A stretch of DNA of 64,000 bases, taken from the NCBI RefSeq assembly GCF_020085105.1, contig NC_058043.1, forward strand, positions 19,644,667 through 19,708,666. The letters are read 5' to 3'. This document shows positions 26,213-38,800 of this stretch, one piece after another. This DNA is from Siniperca chuatsi. Its lineage: Eukaryota > Chordata > Actinopteri > Centrarchiformes > Sinipercidae. The position numbers and the translations under genes were made by a program. The notes beneath the pieces are model-generated. The model searched no databases and was not told the DNA's origin. It worked only from the letters and a program-made list of their open reading frames with translations. Each line of letters begins with the position of its first letter. The stretch's first letter is position 1.

Positions 26213-27280
26213 CTAGTAGTGGAGGTCTTCTTCATTATCATCCCCATCCCCAAAATAAAAGCTGAAGCCAGGTTCTTCAAAACTGTAATGTTCATATGGA
26301 CTGTCCTCATCCTCCCCATCCTGATGAAAGCTCCAGTGGAAGTATGGCTCCTCCACAAAAAGACTATCATCCAAGTCATGGAAGAGGTCTGCAAAACTGA
26401 AGGGAAAGCTTGTCTCATGTTCGTCTTCGGGATCAAAAGGGGCCCCATCTTTTAGGAACGCCTCATGGCCCACACTGTCATACAGCCTCCTCTTCTCCTT
26501 GTTGGAGAGCACCTTGTAGGCTAAAAGAGGAGAAAAATGTATCTTTGGCAGGGATACAGCAATGAAAGTACACCCAGGTGCAGTTTCATGAAGGAGGCTG
26601 TAGTTTGTGGTGCTGTTAGAATTGTATTGCATTACTGTATTATGTGTTTTAAATATTTTCCACTTCCAATTCCCAGTTATATCAATTAGGGTAGACAACA
26701 TTTTAGAATCACCTCTCAGTATAATGCAATACAGATCAACAGCACCACAAACTACAACCTCCAAAATAACAATACAGTTGAATTTCTTAAACAGTTTCAA
26801 CAAAAACTAAACCATATAACCTTCATAAAAGTAGGATTTATTACAGGGCCGTTGTATTAGACTGCATCAATACTGGGTCTACCTAAAAAAAAGGCAACGG
26901 ATTGTATTTATGAAGCCTACCTATTAAGAGAATAAAGAAATCGTTTTGAAAGCGATAAAATGCATTTCACTTGTGTAAATAACATATGCAATATAGATTG
27001 CACTATAAAAAGGTTCATTGTGTTGCAGGCATGTTTTACCTTCAGCAATCTCTCTGAAAGTATTCTCTGCGTCGGCGCTCTTGTTCTTATCGGGGTGGTA
27101 TTTTATGGCCAGTTTGCGGAAAGCCTTCTTTATCTGGCTGTCAGTTGCTGTTGGCTCAACATGGAGAGTATCATAGTAATTTCTGCTTGTCTCTGAGGCA
27201 GCAGGCAGGGCTTCAGATAAGCAGAGTTGCAGGACCACGCAGGCTTGCATCCAGTGGAAAACACGATGTTGCACTGCCAT
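26213..27280 (-). CDS. Secretory-pathway DnaJ (Hsp40) protein, DNAJB9-like
   Basis: Two coding exons on the minus strand, 27280-27040 and 26520-26213, join in phase (G plus CC) to give 182 aa. The chosen ATG at 27280 has a good context (GGGCATGG). Residues 1-28 look like a signal peptide. Residues 34-98 form a J domain, with [20 protein letters not shown], the HPD triad at 62-64 and [15 protein letters not shown]. The rest is rich in Phe, Asp and Glu, starting with [12 protein letters not shown] and ending in [13 protein letters not shown] domains stimulate Hsp70 ATPase; with a signal peptide the partner would be BiP in the ER lumen. The J domain and FADLF region fit DNAJB9/ERdj4, but the product is shorter than the roughly 220 aa of human DNAJB9 and its acidic tail is unlike it. 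There is no KDEL or membrane segment. Orthology is therefore uncertain. Confidence 0.85.
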
Positions 27281-27289
27281 GCCCGGCGC

Positions 27290-27904
27290 CTGAGCACAGA
27301 TAAGGAACTCAGACACAACTGTTTCACAAAAAAGTTTATCTCGAAGTACAGCTACCTTGTGGTTTGACAACTCATCTTCATATTTACATAAAGCTACCTA
27401 GTCTACACGGCAGTTGTGGCAGCACTCAGCAGGCAAAATAGGCTGCTCACACTGAAAAGTCTATTTCAGCCGAAATACGTACAAGACGTGGTAGTGAAAG
27501 TGCATCAGATTAAATGCAACTTCGTCCATAGCATTTCTAACTTAGCTCACCGTCTTTTAGCGTTAGTAATGCCACTGTATTCTATGAAACCTTTAAACCG
27601 TGTATTAATTATTTCCCGGTGAAAAAGTGAAAACATGTCAGTACAACTCACTATTATCACCACTAGAGGACAGAAGAACACTCAGAGGAAACGAAGCGGA
27701 AGGGGGTCGTCTTCTTCGTTGGTAATGAAAGCTGCATCAAGAAATGTGCTAAACAGCACAGGGGGCTTGTGGAATTGACAACAATAACACAAGCCTGGTT
27801 GTTGTTGTTAGCAGCTATAGCTGTGTGCATTTCAGAGAATCAGAAGAAGGCGTTTCTGAGAGTTGCTCGTCTGTTCCGTGGATCCTGCTCCTAGTTTCTA
27901 TTTG
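27290..27904. promoter_or_regulatory. Head-to-head promoter region, DnaJ gene and zc3h10
   Basis: The minus-strand DnaJ start and the plus-strand zc3h10 5' exon lie less than 650 bases apart. A noncoding zc3h10 exon probably ends at 27904 (CTATTTG before GTAAGA), and its next exon starts at 28286 after TTTTTGTCTTGCAG. On the plus strand 27484-27491 reads AGACGTGG, a 7-of-8 match to the XBP1/ATF6 element TGACGTGG. That would suit an ER-stress gene. No TATA box was seen. The transcription starts are inferred. Confidence 0.4.
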
Positions 27905-28426
27905 GTAAGACAACGTTAGCATTTAGCAAGTTAGCCAGATAACGTTCGCTAGCTAATATAAGCCTAAAATGGTGCTACGAGCACGACGGTACCATTTATT
28001 CAGGTGTATGATACTCCATAGTGTGCTTTAATTGCCGACAGCTAATCTGTGCGTTCAATTTAGCTTTGTAATATGATTCCAATTGTTGTTTTTTTGTTAT
28101 TTTACCAAAGCACTGGCTGCTGCTCATCCAGTGACAACAACAACACCGGTGCTACTTATTTACCAGGTGTCACGTGCTAATATTTCAGCCCTAGCCTTAT
28201 CCAGTTGAACCATAACGTTACATTCAAATTCGTCTGTACTTCTAAAGCTAATATCTCAACTTGGGTTCATGTTTTTGTCTTGCAGATCTTTGAATAGGAT
28301 ATTACACTACTCCAATGAAAAATTATTCATGACTTTTTTACCTGTTGTATGTGAATGTTTGCCAGGTCGCGTCAGCCCCCCTCATACACATGAGTGCTGT
28401 TTTCTCCTCGCGCTGGGCCGAGCGCT

Positions 28427-31394
28427 ATGCCTGACCGGGACAGTTCCTACCTGTCAGGTGGTGGTGGGAGTGCTGGTGGTCTGGGTGAGGAAGGAGGACC
28501 TGGGTCTGGTTTGGCAGGGGGCTCGGCAGAGGGCAGAGGAGGTTCAGGAGGAAGTGTAGGAGGCAACGTCTCTGGCTCTGGGAGTATGGGGGGAGGAGGG
28601 GCGCTCGGAAATGGCAACAGCTGTGGGAACGGTGGAGGTGGGGGGCAAGGTGCAGGACTGGCGTTGGATGGTGTCTGCAGGGACTTCATACGCAATGTTT
28701 GCAAGAGAGGGAAGCGCTGCCGCTTTAGACACCCAGACTTTAATGAGGTGCCAGACTTGGGAGTGCAAAAGAATTAATTCATCTTCTGTCATGACCACCA
28801 GAATAAGGAGTGTATGCGCTCCAACTGCCGCTTTGTCCATGGATCTAAAGAGGATGAGGACTATTATAAAAAAACAGGAGAGCTACCCCTCAGACTAAGA
28901 GGGAAAGTTGCAGCAAGACTGGGCCTGTCGCCCATGGATCTCCCCCATAGCCGTGGGGAGGTCCCCATCTGCAGAGACTTCCTGAAGGGAGAGTGCCAGA
29001 GGGGCAATAAATGTAAATTTCGCCATGTCAAAAAAGACTATGAATATGAGCCTTCCAGGGTTGGAGTGGGTGGTGTTGTGGGGCCAGGTCCCAGTGGAAT
29101 GGTGAATGCTGGTGGAGGGATAGGTGGTGGAGGAGGGGGTGCCTGTGGAGGAATGCAAGGACTTGTGGGGGGTGGAGGTGGAAGTAATATGATGGGGATG
29201 GGTTGCCCCAGCCTGGGTGGTTGCAGAGATCCAGTTATCTCAGGAGTTGGGGGAGTAGGTGGAGGTGGGATGACTGGTTGTCTGTCCATAAGTTCTTCAG
29301 GACAGCGGCGTTATGACAGGAGCGCATGCTCAGTGTATGACCCTCTGCTTGAAAGTGGGCTGTTTGATGCTAGCTCCCTGGAGGCCTCTATGGACCACAC
29401 TGCTCTACAGTTCAAGAGGCGGCGGTTGGAGGGGCTGCGCCTGGCAGATGGGAGTGGAGGTGGGCACTATGAGCTGGGACTGCAAGCCACTTTGCCGACA
29501 CGTCCTCTGGAGTACAGGTTCCTCGAGGAAGAAAACTCCCTGCTGAGGAAGAGAGTGGAAGAGTTGAAGAAGCAGGTTAGAATAAGAGATGGAAAAACAT
29601 TATTTGGATCTCTGAGAAGTCCATGCATGAAATTATACAGGACTGGCAAGCCTTTCCCACATGTATAGCACTTGTATTTCAGTATGTATTATGAAATCTG
29701 ATTTGTGTTTTTAACAACTAATACCAGACACAACGGGGTGCACAGTAACAGCCACATTTGACAGTGTAATGCAATGTCTTAACAAATAATTAATTTTATA
29801 AGCTCAACAAAGGTGGCATTTATTGTAGGCTGTTGTATCAGATTTCATTATATTGTCAAATGTACTTTGTATGCTTCCTGTACTGAATGAATTAATATGG
29901 TCCTTTCACATGATCGTGTCATGTGCCATATTATATTACATAGCCTTAAATTCAACTTACTTGCTTTAGTTTTTCATTACATTACAAATGTAACAAATCT
30001 TTAACAGCATTAGTAAACTTGGAAATGTTGATTTAGTTGTTGCCTGGTGTTTGTATTTAAAAATCTGTTTATCATTTTCAGAGTGATCACAGCCTCTAAA
30101 CATTTGTTTTAAATTTTGGTGGCAGGCCTACTTTTTTGTTGACACACTGTATTTTTAATGGGAGAGGAGCAGTGTCCAAGCCACTTATTCGATAACAAAA
30201 TTTAAAAGTTTAATATGGACCAGTCAGTGATTAGGACTGGAAGAACGTTTTATTTACAGATGAAACAAAGTTTAAGGTAGTAGTAGAAAAGTTAATGGAA
30301 ATAGATGGCAGCATGAGAGATTAATGCTTTAAATGAATGCATTCTTTATGGCTTAAACAGGATCAAGTACATGTTTACCACAGAAAAGCATCACTTTATT
30401 TTGCACAGGCATGCTAGTCCTTCTGGTGGATTTATTTTTGAGCAGTAATGACCCTAAACAAACAGAGAAATGTCAGACCTGTTTTTAAATCCAAGGAACA
30501 GCTGACTTGGAAGGGTTTTCCCTTCACAGTCACCTGACTAAAACCCCAATGAATATATTTAGGAACATCATAAGACACAGACACACTCTGGGAAGAGTAA
30601 AGGCTACTTGATCATTATGCACAAACGTGTAGAATCAATAACTGCAAAAGCTGTGATTACGGTAGTTGGTGGACATGCTAAATGTTAAGGACTTATGGCT
30701 GTCAGTAAACAATTTCCTTTTTAACTTTAAAGTAGCTATAATGTGTTTTGGTGTGGTTTCAAAAAATATATAATTAGAACCTTGTCTTTGATAAATGTTA
30801 AGAGTTCCCGGCCGTGGACTTTTTGGAATCCAGCCCATAGACATTTTTTCTTTTCTAATCCATGTCTTGTGTGTTTTTCAGGTTTCAAATCTCATTGCCA
30901 CAAATGAGGTTCTTCTGGAGCAGAACGCCCAGTTCCGAAACCAGGCCAAGGTGATGACGCTGTCCTCCACTCCTGCACCCACTGAGCAGAGTCTGGCGCC
31001 CCCTGTGGGTGCAGTAAGTTCCTATAATCATGGCATCGCCCAGACTCACACCACTCTGAGCAGCGCTGGACTGCAGCCTCGGCCTGTCACTCAGCAAGAC
31101 CTGGTAGCTCCTACCGGTGCCCCTGCAGCGCCCCCGACTAATGCTGCCCCACCTACAGCCCCTCCGCCCCACCTCAACCCTGAGATCACCCCCCTCTCAG
31201 CCGCCCTTGCACAGACCATTGCCCAAGGGATGGCACCACCTGTTTCTATGGCACCAGTATCTGTATCTGTGGCACCAGTGGCAGTGTCCATGACACAGCC
31301 TCTGCCTGGCATCACCATGAGTCACGCCACCACCCCGATGGTGTCGTACCCCATAGCGAGTCAAAGCATGAGGATCACCACTCTGCCTCACTAA
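28427..31394 (+). CDS. zc3h10: Zinc finger CCCH-type protein 10, with an in-frame TAA
   Basis: Coding exons 28427-29575 and 30882-31394 join in phase 0 and would give 553 aa if codon 117 were sense. Order: a Gly/Ser-rich N-terminus (1-80); CCCH finger 1 (Cys84 to His102); finger 2 (Cys121, Cys129, Cys134, His138); finger 3 (Cys182, Cys190, Cys196, His200); a Gly-rich stretch; a coiled coil across the intron (RFLEEENSLLRKRVEELKKQ, then VSNLIATNEVLLEQ); and a Pro/Ala-rich tail ending MRITTLPH. All of this matches vertebrate ZC3H10, an RNA-binding protein. Codon 117 (28775-28777) is TAA where the family has GAA (Glu), in an otherwise open and conserved frame. A noncoding exon probably lies upstream (to 27904). 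Position next to esyt1 fits human 12q13. The identity is firm; whether this allele makes full-length protein is not. Confidence 0.93.
28775..28777 (+). other. zc3h10: In-frame TAA in zc3h10, expected GAA
   Basis: The frame reads GVQKN, stop, FIFCHD, whereas the family has KNEFIFCHD. One G-to-T difference explains it. Reading resumes in the same frame with no shift. A product ending here would keep only the first of three zinc fingers. Confidence 0.9.
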
Positions 31395-32854
31395 CTGATT
31401 AATTGCAGCACTGTAGTACCCATAAATCAGACTGTAGCGTCCTTGACTGGGATTTTTAACGTAGATTGTCTTCTTTTATGTGTATGAGCTCAGCTGATGA
31501 CAGTACAGTGACAGTGTCTAGACCTGTAACAGTGAGGTAAAGACACTTGTACTTCTCCACCAGAGGGCAGGATAAAGATTACTTTATTCAGCCTCCCTGT
31601 GTATTCTATGACAACATCATAAATGCATTTTTTCCTACAGACTGACTGCCCTGTGAACAGCCTTTGCACCAAAAATGGCAACAAACTGCAAATATGAGGT
31701 CATCCATAGTGTTTGAACCATTTTCTGCAAGACTGCTGTGCCGTCCTTGTGGGGACATGAAGACTTTGGAAGCAGTTTGTGTTTATATTTTTGTGGATTG
31801 CTCTGGTGTAAATTAACTTTGGTACTTTGCACATTTAAAAAAAAAAGAATAACAAACACTGAATCTCGTGTTGTCTGTCACTTTGTTTACAGCTGCCTTC
31901 TGTTCACAAGTACTTTTACATTCACAGTTGACACAGGTACGATAAATAAGTCATGCACAAAGAGGGACACCGTTTCTTGTGCCAAATGTTGTGTCTCTCA
32001 TGTTAACAACCCATTACTTGAGTTGTTTGGGTGGAGTCACATTGTGTAAACTTGAATATAATACCCTGCTTCTGCTTCTTCAGTGACCTCATATCCGTGT
32101 GGCTCTTTGAACAAGAGGAATATTTGGTGTTGATGTACCATCATGCCCAGGGCTTGGTCGCTCATACCGGATTTAGGGATTGAAGAGAATGCAACGTCTG
32201 CTGTTTCAAAACAAACTGGAGCAGCATAAAGTATTGTCTTGCAGTATTGACGAGTTAACGATTTGACACGAAGCAGTGGCTAAATGACTTTATCACAATA
32301 TTTTCTTCTTGAAATTCAGCTGTTCTCCAGACAGTTATATTTACGTTTTAATAGTGAAAGTTACATTTGAATAATACCCGTAATGCCGTGCAACATCGCG
32401 GTTTTTGACAACGTAATGCTGCAGTAACAGCGGTAATTACTATAAATTTGATGACTGTCTTGCCGCAGCAGAGAAATAGTCAAAGATGCGTTTTTTATGC
32501 TTCAGTCAGTGGGCGTGTTTTCATCCAGATAACGGGACTCGGTAGAGAGCAGAGCTTGTTGTCGTCCACTTCTCCTGTACCTGCGCGTATCCAGTAAAAC
32601 TGCTCCAATTCAGCGATAACAAATACGTTTTAATATCGTTAAAGAAGATGCGACAAGGACCAACAGTAAACTAGCTAGGGGTGAGGGCAACGTGCGGCGG
32701 TGCGTTTGATCAAACGGTAGCGAACTGTTAGGTGACGTTAGGAATGAGCCGTTAGAGTAACCGTTTGGTCCTTTCGAACACACTTTAAAGCTGGATATTT
32801 TGTATCCAATGGTAACGTATTAGTGAGTATTTCTTGGCTTCAGAAGTTACCATT
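31395..32854 (+). other. zc3h10 3' untranslated region and esyt1 promoter/5' leader
   Basis: No further coding exon was seen. The first several hundred bases are probably zc3h10 3' UTR; no clear AATAAA was found. The stretch from about 32,500 to 32,854 precedes the esyt1 start and lacks an obvious TATA box. Confidence 0.5.
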
Positions 32855-35800
32855 ATGGAAAGCGACAAATCGGAGCCGAGTGAACCCAAGGGCGCCGAGT
32901 GTCCGAGCACAAGCGACTCCGAAAAGAAAGCACTCCTCGGCACAAAGAGTGCCGTGGAGACAGAAGCTCCCAAACCCAAGACCCAGGGGATAAGTGCAGT
33001 CGCGGTGCTGTGGACGTTTGGGAAATGTCTGGGAGCCTTGCTGCCCGTCTACCTGGCCGGTTACTACCGGGTCAGCACCAGTCTGTTGGTGTTCGGGATG
33101 ATGGTCTACACGGGATGGAAACATGCCCGAGAAGCCAAGGAGGCACGCCTGAAGTCAGCCATACAGTTTCTCAACAACGAGGAGGAGTACACATCCATGA
33201 AAGTGTCCAAAATCAAGCGAGACCTTCCTGCATGGGTAAGAAATGACTCTACAACTGCCAGTGTGTCTTCTGTCATCAAAAACCCTTATACAACAGCTCT
33301 CCTTCCTGAACCCACTTTGGCCTAGATTAACCCCACGTTACGTATAGCAGGGCAAAACCTTGCAGTGAACCCTAAAATCATATCACTAGCATACAGGGAC
33401 TTGCAGGGTATGACAAAGAGTTTGTTTCCAGTAAACCAGCCTAATCATAGCCTTTACGCCATTTTTAGCTGATATGGCATCACGCCAGTCTTTTAATATT
33501 GTGGACATTTTTGGGGGAATTATTTGAAATTTCTATATACTGTCCTGTTACGATCCTGGTCTCTTATCAGAAAGGGATTAGGGAAATGTTTCCATAAATC
33601 ACTTCCTCATATGCAGTAAAATACAGGCACTCTTGAGGGCAGTGTCATTTTTTCTTTTTTAAAACTTGTAAAACTCTTTTTCCTAATGTTCCCCATGAAG
33701 TATAGGTCCTAATTGGAACATGCATGCCACCAGGTGTGCACGTCCCTTTCTGTTATATGCAGTACTTTGTTCCCACATTACTTCTGCTAAGACAGTTGCC
33801 AAGTTTGCTGCATGTTTTCATTTCAAGTCTGAACTTGTTTGAAAGCATTATGGGGAAATTTCAAGTGCATTGCAACAACAACAACAACAACACTTAAACC
33901 CTCTTATCTTTTGTGCAATTTTAACTAAAGGTGGCTGAAAAATACTTTTGATTTGCATGGCATACATCCTTGAGAGTATATGTACCCAAAATGGAAATGC
34001 TGAAACCCACATCGGCATGTTTTGAATCATAACATTTAGCCACACCCAAATGAGGTTCCTGTGGATAGGTCTACTTTTTTTGAGTAAGTGATGACAGTGA
34101 TTGCTTGACTAACCACACAGTATGCATATAAAGTATTAAAATTGCATATGCATATAAAAGTATTAAAGCTTAAAGTATTCAAAAAGGGGCATCTTCATAT
34201 TGCCCTCCAGTGCTGCTCTCAATATGCAATATAAGAGATAATTAGTTAATCCCAAGACATATAAATCGAGAGGACATTTCAAGCACTCATATTAAAAGTA
34301 TTGTCAAAGATAAACCACATAGTAGCCAGATATATCATTCAAAGTGTTCTTTGAATAGACACTTGCTGCAGTTTATCTGCTTTCCTTTTCTCTTTTTGAA
34401 ATATTTGTTCTGTCTAAAACCTGGTGCAAAAAGCATTGGGATTATATCAACAGTGCTATTGATGACATTTCCAGACCTGCATAATATGGCTGAATCATTT
34501 CCCTTTCCTGTTGTGTGTTTATCATGCACTATGCACAGTTTAAGTATGTGCCCTCATTGTCTATCTTTCCTTCAGGTCAACTTTCCAGATGTTGAGAAGG
34601 TTGAATGGCTGAATAAGGTAATATATCAGTGGTTTCCTATTTCACTTCACCTTTTCACCATGTCACTTTACATAAACACACTAATTGTTCCTCCTTTATT
34701 AAGCCCACAGCAAACACACACGTCTGTCTGTTCAGTCGCCCAGCTGTTGTGCTGATTGACACTCAGTAGAGTATGCTACGTTAATAGCTGCTGCTAGCTG
34801 ATAGATGGTAGCACTGCTGCTGTTGCTGCCGTGTTCCTGAAAAGGCCACACCCCCATTAGGCTAGCCACTTTGTCTGTACTGCAGAGAGCAGGCCCAGTG
34901 CCAGGCAACCCTCTCAACATTTCCATTTCATTGCAGGCTAGCTCATAGGAAGTGGGAGGAGCTGCCCAGACTCCCAAACTAAAACTGCAGCCATTGTTTC
35001 CCCACCCCCTTTGCTCTTCTAGCCCAGAGAAACTAGGGCCAATAATATAGACATACAGAAATAAAAGTATTCACGCTAACAAGACCACGAGATCTAAGCG
35101 TCAGAGAGCAAGACAAAGTAGAGGTTTGAGACTGGTTACTGGAGGGGAGGTCAGCAGATTCCCTTCAGGCTTCATCCTCCACAGGAGCAGGCGGCTGATG
35201 ACTCACACTCCACTTATGCCAGACTATAACACACTCTGGGTTTTTTTTTCACAGTCACACAAGCACACAAGCAAACATTGCCTCTGCTTTTGTTCTTCCC
35301 CTGTCGGAATAAAGATTTAACATGTTTATGTAGCAACATTAATATTCTGTAAAAAGTGACCAAATGTCGAGCACCAGATTCATTGTGGTATATGTAAGGA
35401 CCAAAATAATGACTAACAGCTGAGGAGACTCAACTGGCTACAGCTGTCTGCCATTCTTCAGTTATTGCTTATGGAAGCCAAGGCATTTGACAGATGGTTT
35501 TGTTGCTATGTGGCTAAAATGAAAAAGTTTACTTAAAGAAGTAGTCTCTGGTTGCAGGGATGTACATTGTATATTATGTTACTTACTGTGTCTTACTAAT
35601 AAAAGCAGCTTATAACCATGTTGTTGCTGGCCTGCCTAGGTCCTGCAGCAGGTGTGGCCATTTGTCGGCCAATATCTTGAGAAGCTGCTGGTGGAAACCA
35701 TTGCTCCATCTATCCGAGCCTCAAGCACCCACCTCCAGACCCTCAGCTTTACAAAAGTGGACATGGGAGACAAGGTGATGCCATTGATAGTTTAACTACA

Positions 35801-38800
35801 ATATGACACTGCCATAAAGATTCACACAAACGATCCATGTCATTTATATTGTGCAAACAAATGTGCTTTCTGTTTGCTCCAGGCCATGAAGGTTGTAGGG
35901 ATCAAGGCACACACAGAGAATGACAAAGGACAAGTGCTGCTAGATCTGTATATTAGGTGAATTTATGTTTATCTATTGCGAGTCAACATCAGCTCTGTAC
36001 AGCTTTTTGAAGGCATTATTGTAGATTACATTTTTGTTCTTGTATCCTCAGCTATGTTGGCAATGTAGAGATCAATGTTGAGGTGAAGAAATACTTCTGC
36101 AAAGCTGGAATCAAAGGAATACAGGTTTGTCTTCTTTTCAAAATTAAAAGTATTATTTGACTGAATTATAGTTGCAGATGTTGCATAGCTAAAGGGGTAA
36201 CTGAAATATACAGACAATCTGCCAGTCTATAAGCATTTATCCATGGTTTTCAAAAACATCCTTTCTGCTTCTCTGTCTTTAGTTACATGGGATGATGCGG
36301 GTGATTCTGGAGCCTCTGATTGGAGATGTGCCCATAGTGGGTGCAGTCACCATGTTTTTCATCCGTCGTCCTGTACGTGCATCCACATTCACCTCTATTT
36401 GTCCTTTTCTTGTTGCCTCTCAATCCCCATTCCTGTGACTATCATGTATCTCAGTATAGTCACGTATGCTTTTTGTGCTATTGATTTCTCATCAATCCTG
36501 ATGGATTTGCTGCATACATTATGTCCCTCTGTCTAATCTCTTCCCAGAAACTAGACATCAATTGGACTGGACTGACTAATCTGTTGGACATCCCTGGACT
36601 GAAGTGAGTCATGCTGGAACAACCTTTCATTGGTTTACACAATACCTTATAATAAACATAACCTCACAATATAAGTGTTTGGGGTTTAGTATACAGTGAA
36701 TAGTAAATGATATAGGCAACACAACATTACATTTCCATTGAAATGCTGTTTCTCCTTTGTCTCAGTGTCATGTCTGACAGCATGATTATGGATGCCATTG
36801 CCTCTTTCTTGGTGCTGCCAAACCGCCTGGTTGTCCCCCTGGTTCCAGGCCTGCATGTGGCCCAACTACGCTCTCCTTTGCCCAGGGTAAAGCTTGAATA
36901 CACACCTACAGATAGAGGGAGACTATTGTATAATTTTAATCAGTCAACACCAGTATATTACACCTTCGTCCCTCTTTTTCTGTCTTAGGGTGTGGTACGC
37001 ATCCACCTACTGGAGGCACAGAATCTAGCAGCCAAGGACAACTACGTGAAAGGGGTTATGGCTGGCTTGTCTGACCCCTATGCCATATTGAGGGTGGGCC
37101 CTCAGACCTTCACCTCCCAACACATTGACAACACAGACTCTCCCAAGTGGGAAGAGATGTATGAGGTAAGAAGAATGGAAAGTTTGAAATTTGTATCATC
37201 GTTACTTTCCATGTACAGGTGTTGGAAGACTCAATCATATATCATTTCACTTTGTCCTGTATTTGAGGGATTAGACTGCTACAGCGCTCGGGGGAATGTT
37301 TCATTTTCATTCATGGTCACATGAGGCCACAGCCAGCTTCCATACAAATCCCTCTGTCAGTCTTCATGTCCTTGTGTGTGTCTGGTACATCAGGTCATAG
37401 TCCACGAAGTGCCTGGTCAAGAGTTGGAGGTGGAGGTATATGACAAAGACCCAGACCAGGATGATTTCCTGGGCAGGTACATATGCATAGTTCATGTCTT
37501 TTGTGTGCCTACGTTGAACCTCACATTGTCACTTTTCACCTTTCATGGCCAGTTGGAAAAAGTACAAGTATCTTTTTTTTTTTTAGAATTGTACTCTTAA
37601 CATTACAGCATCTGCTTTCTATGCTATGTTCCTTTTATTTTCATCAAAGTAGTTGTTCTTTTGTCTTTTTATTTAATTCAGTCTTGCACTCCTCCTCTAT
37701 ATAGGACCAAATTGGATTTGGGCATTGTAAAGAAATCCATAGTTGTCGATGATGTAAGTAAAAAAGCTGTTATCATTTCAGTCACAGTTTGAATAAGCAA
37801 TTGTTTGACCTTTTGGATTGTAAATGTATGCCTGTGGCTGTCTTCTCAGTGGTTCACATTGAAAGACACTCCATCAGGACGGGTTCATTTCAGACTGGAG
37901 TGGTTGGCCTTACTGCCTAGCACTGATCGACTAGAGCAGGTTTGAATCACTCATTTCCACTGATACGTTACTCTTAGGTGATTTAGATTATATTATATTA
38001 TTATAGATTTTTGTGCGCCATTCAGCGCACTCTATCTTTGTGTCAAACATTTATATAAATTTAAAAAACCTGTTTGCAATTCTCCCCCAGATCCTAAAGA
38101 GGAATGAAAGCGTTACTAGTAAGGCTGGTGATCCACCTTCTTCAGCCATCTTGGTTGTATATCTGGACAAGGCTGAGGCACTTCCTGTGAGTCAAATATC
38201 TCTACCCTCTCTGCCCATGTTCGTGCTCAGCTCAGAGCTGCTTCCTGTGTGTGGTTAAATTGAGGCAGAGCTGTAACTGCCAACTGTCTGACATTCCACA
38301 AAGTTGTTGCCTTGGCCTCTTTCCCTGTGCACTCCATTGCAGTTTGGATGAGTGTGGCTAACTTCATCTAAGGCCGTTAAACATACATTTCCTAATTTCT
38401 GTTGTTGTATCATACACAAAAAGGAACAGCAGTGACAAACTCAGTCTTTGTGGTTTCTTTCGATGCAGATTTATACTTCCTGATTATGCCATGCGGTATG
38501 GTGCCTCCTTTCAGTTATTTGTGCTGTTGCTATGGTAGCCTTATACACACTATTATTCACATCAACCATGTGTTGTCAGATTGGTAGATAAGTCTATTTA
38601 TTGCTCTGCTCTTGGTTACAGAATGTCATTGTTCACATGCCTTACTGTGTATTCATACTTGTAACTGTAACTGTGTATCTTTAAGATGAAGAAGGGAAAT
38701 AAAGAGCCCAATCCCATGGTGCAGTTGTCTGTGCAGGACATCACTAGAGAGAGCAAGGTATATCTGCTGGGAAAGTCCATTATAATACTGTATATTGTGT

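Noticed and set aside
28447-28704. Proline-rich open frame on the minus strand
   Set aside because: It is the antisense of the Gly/Ser-rich N-terminus of zc3h10; GGN codons read as proline on the other strand.
29038-29289. Second proline-rich minus-strand frame
   Set aside because: Antisense shadow of the Gly-rich middle of zc3h10.
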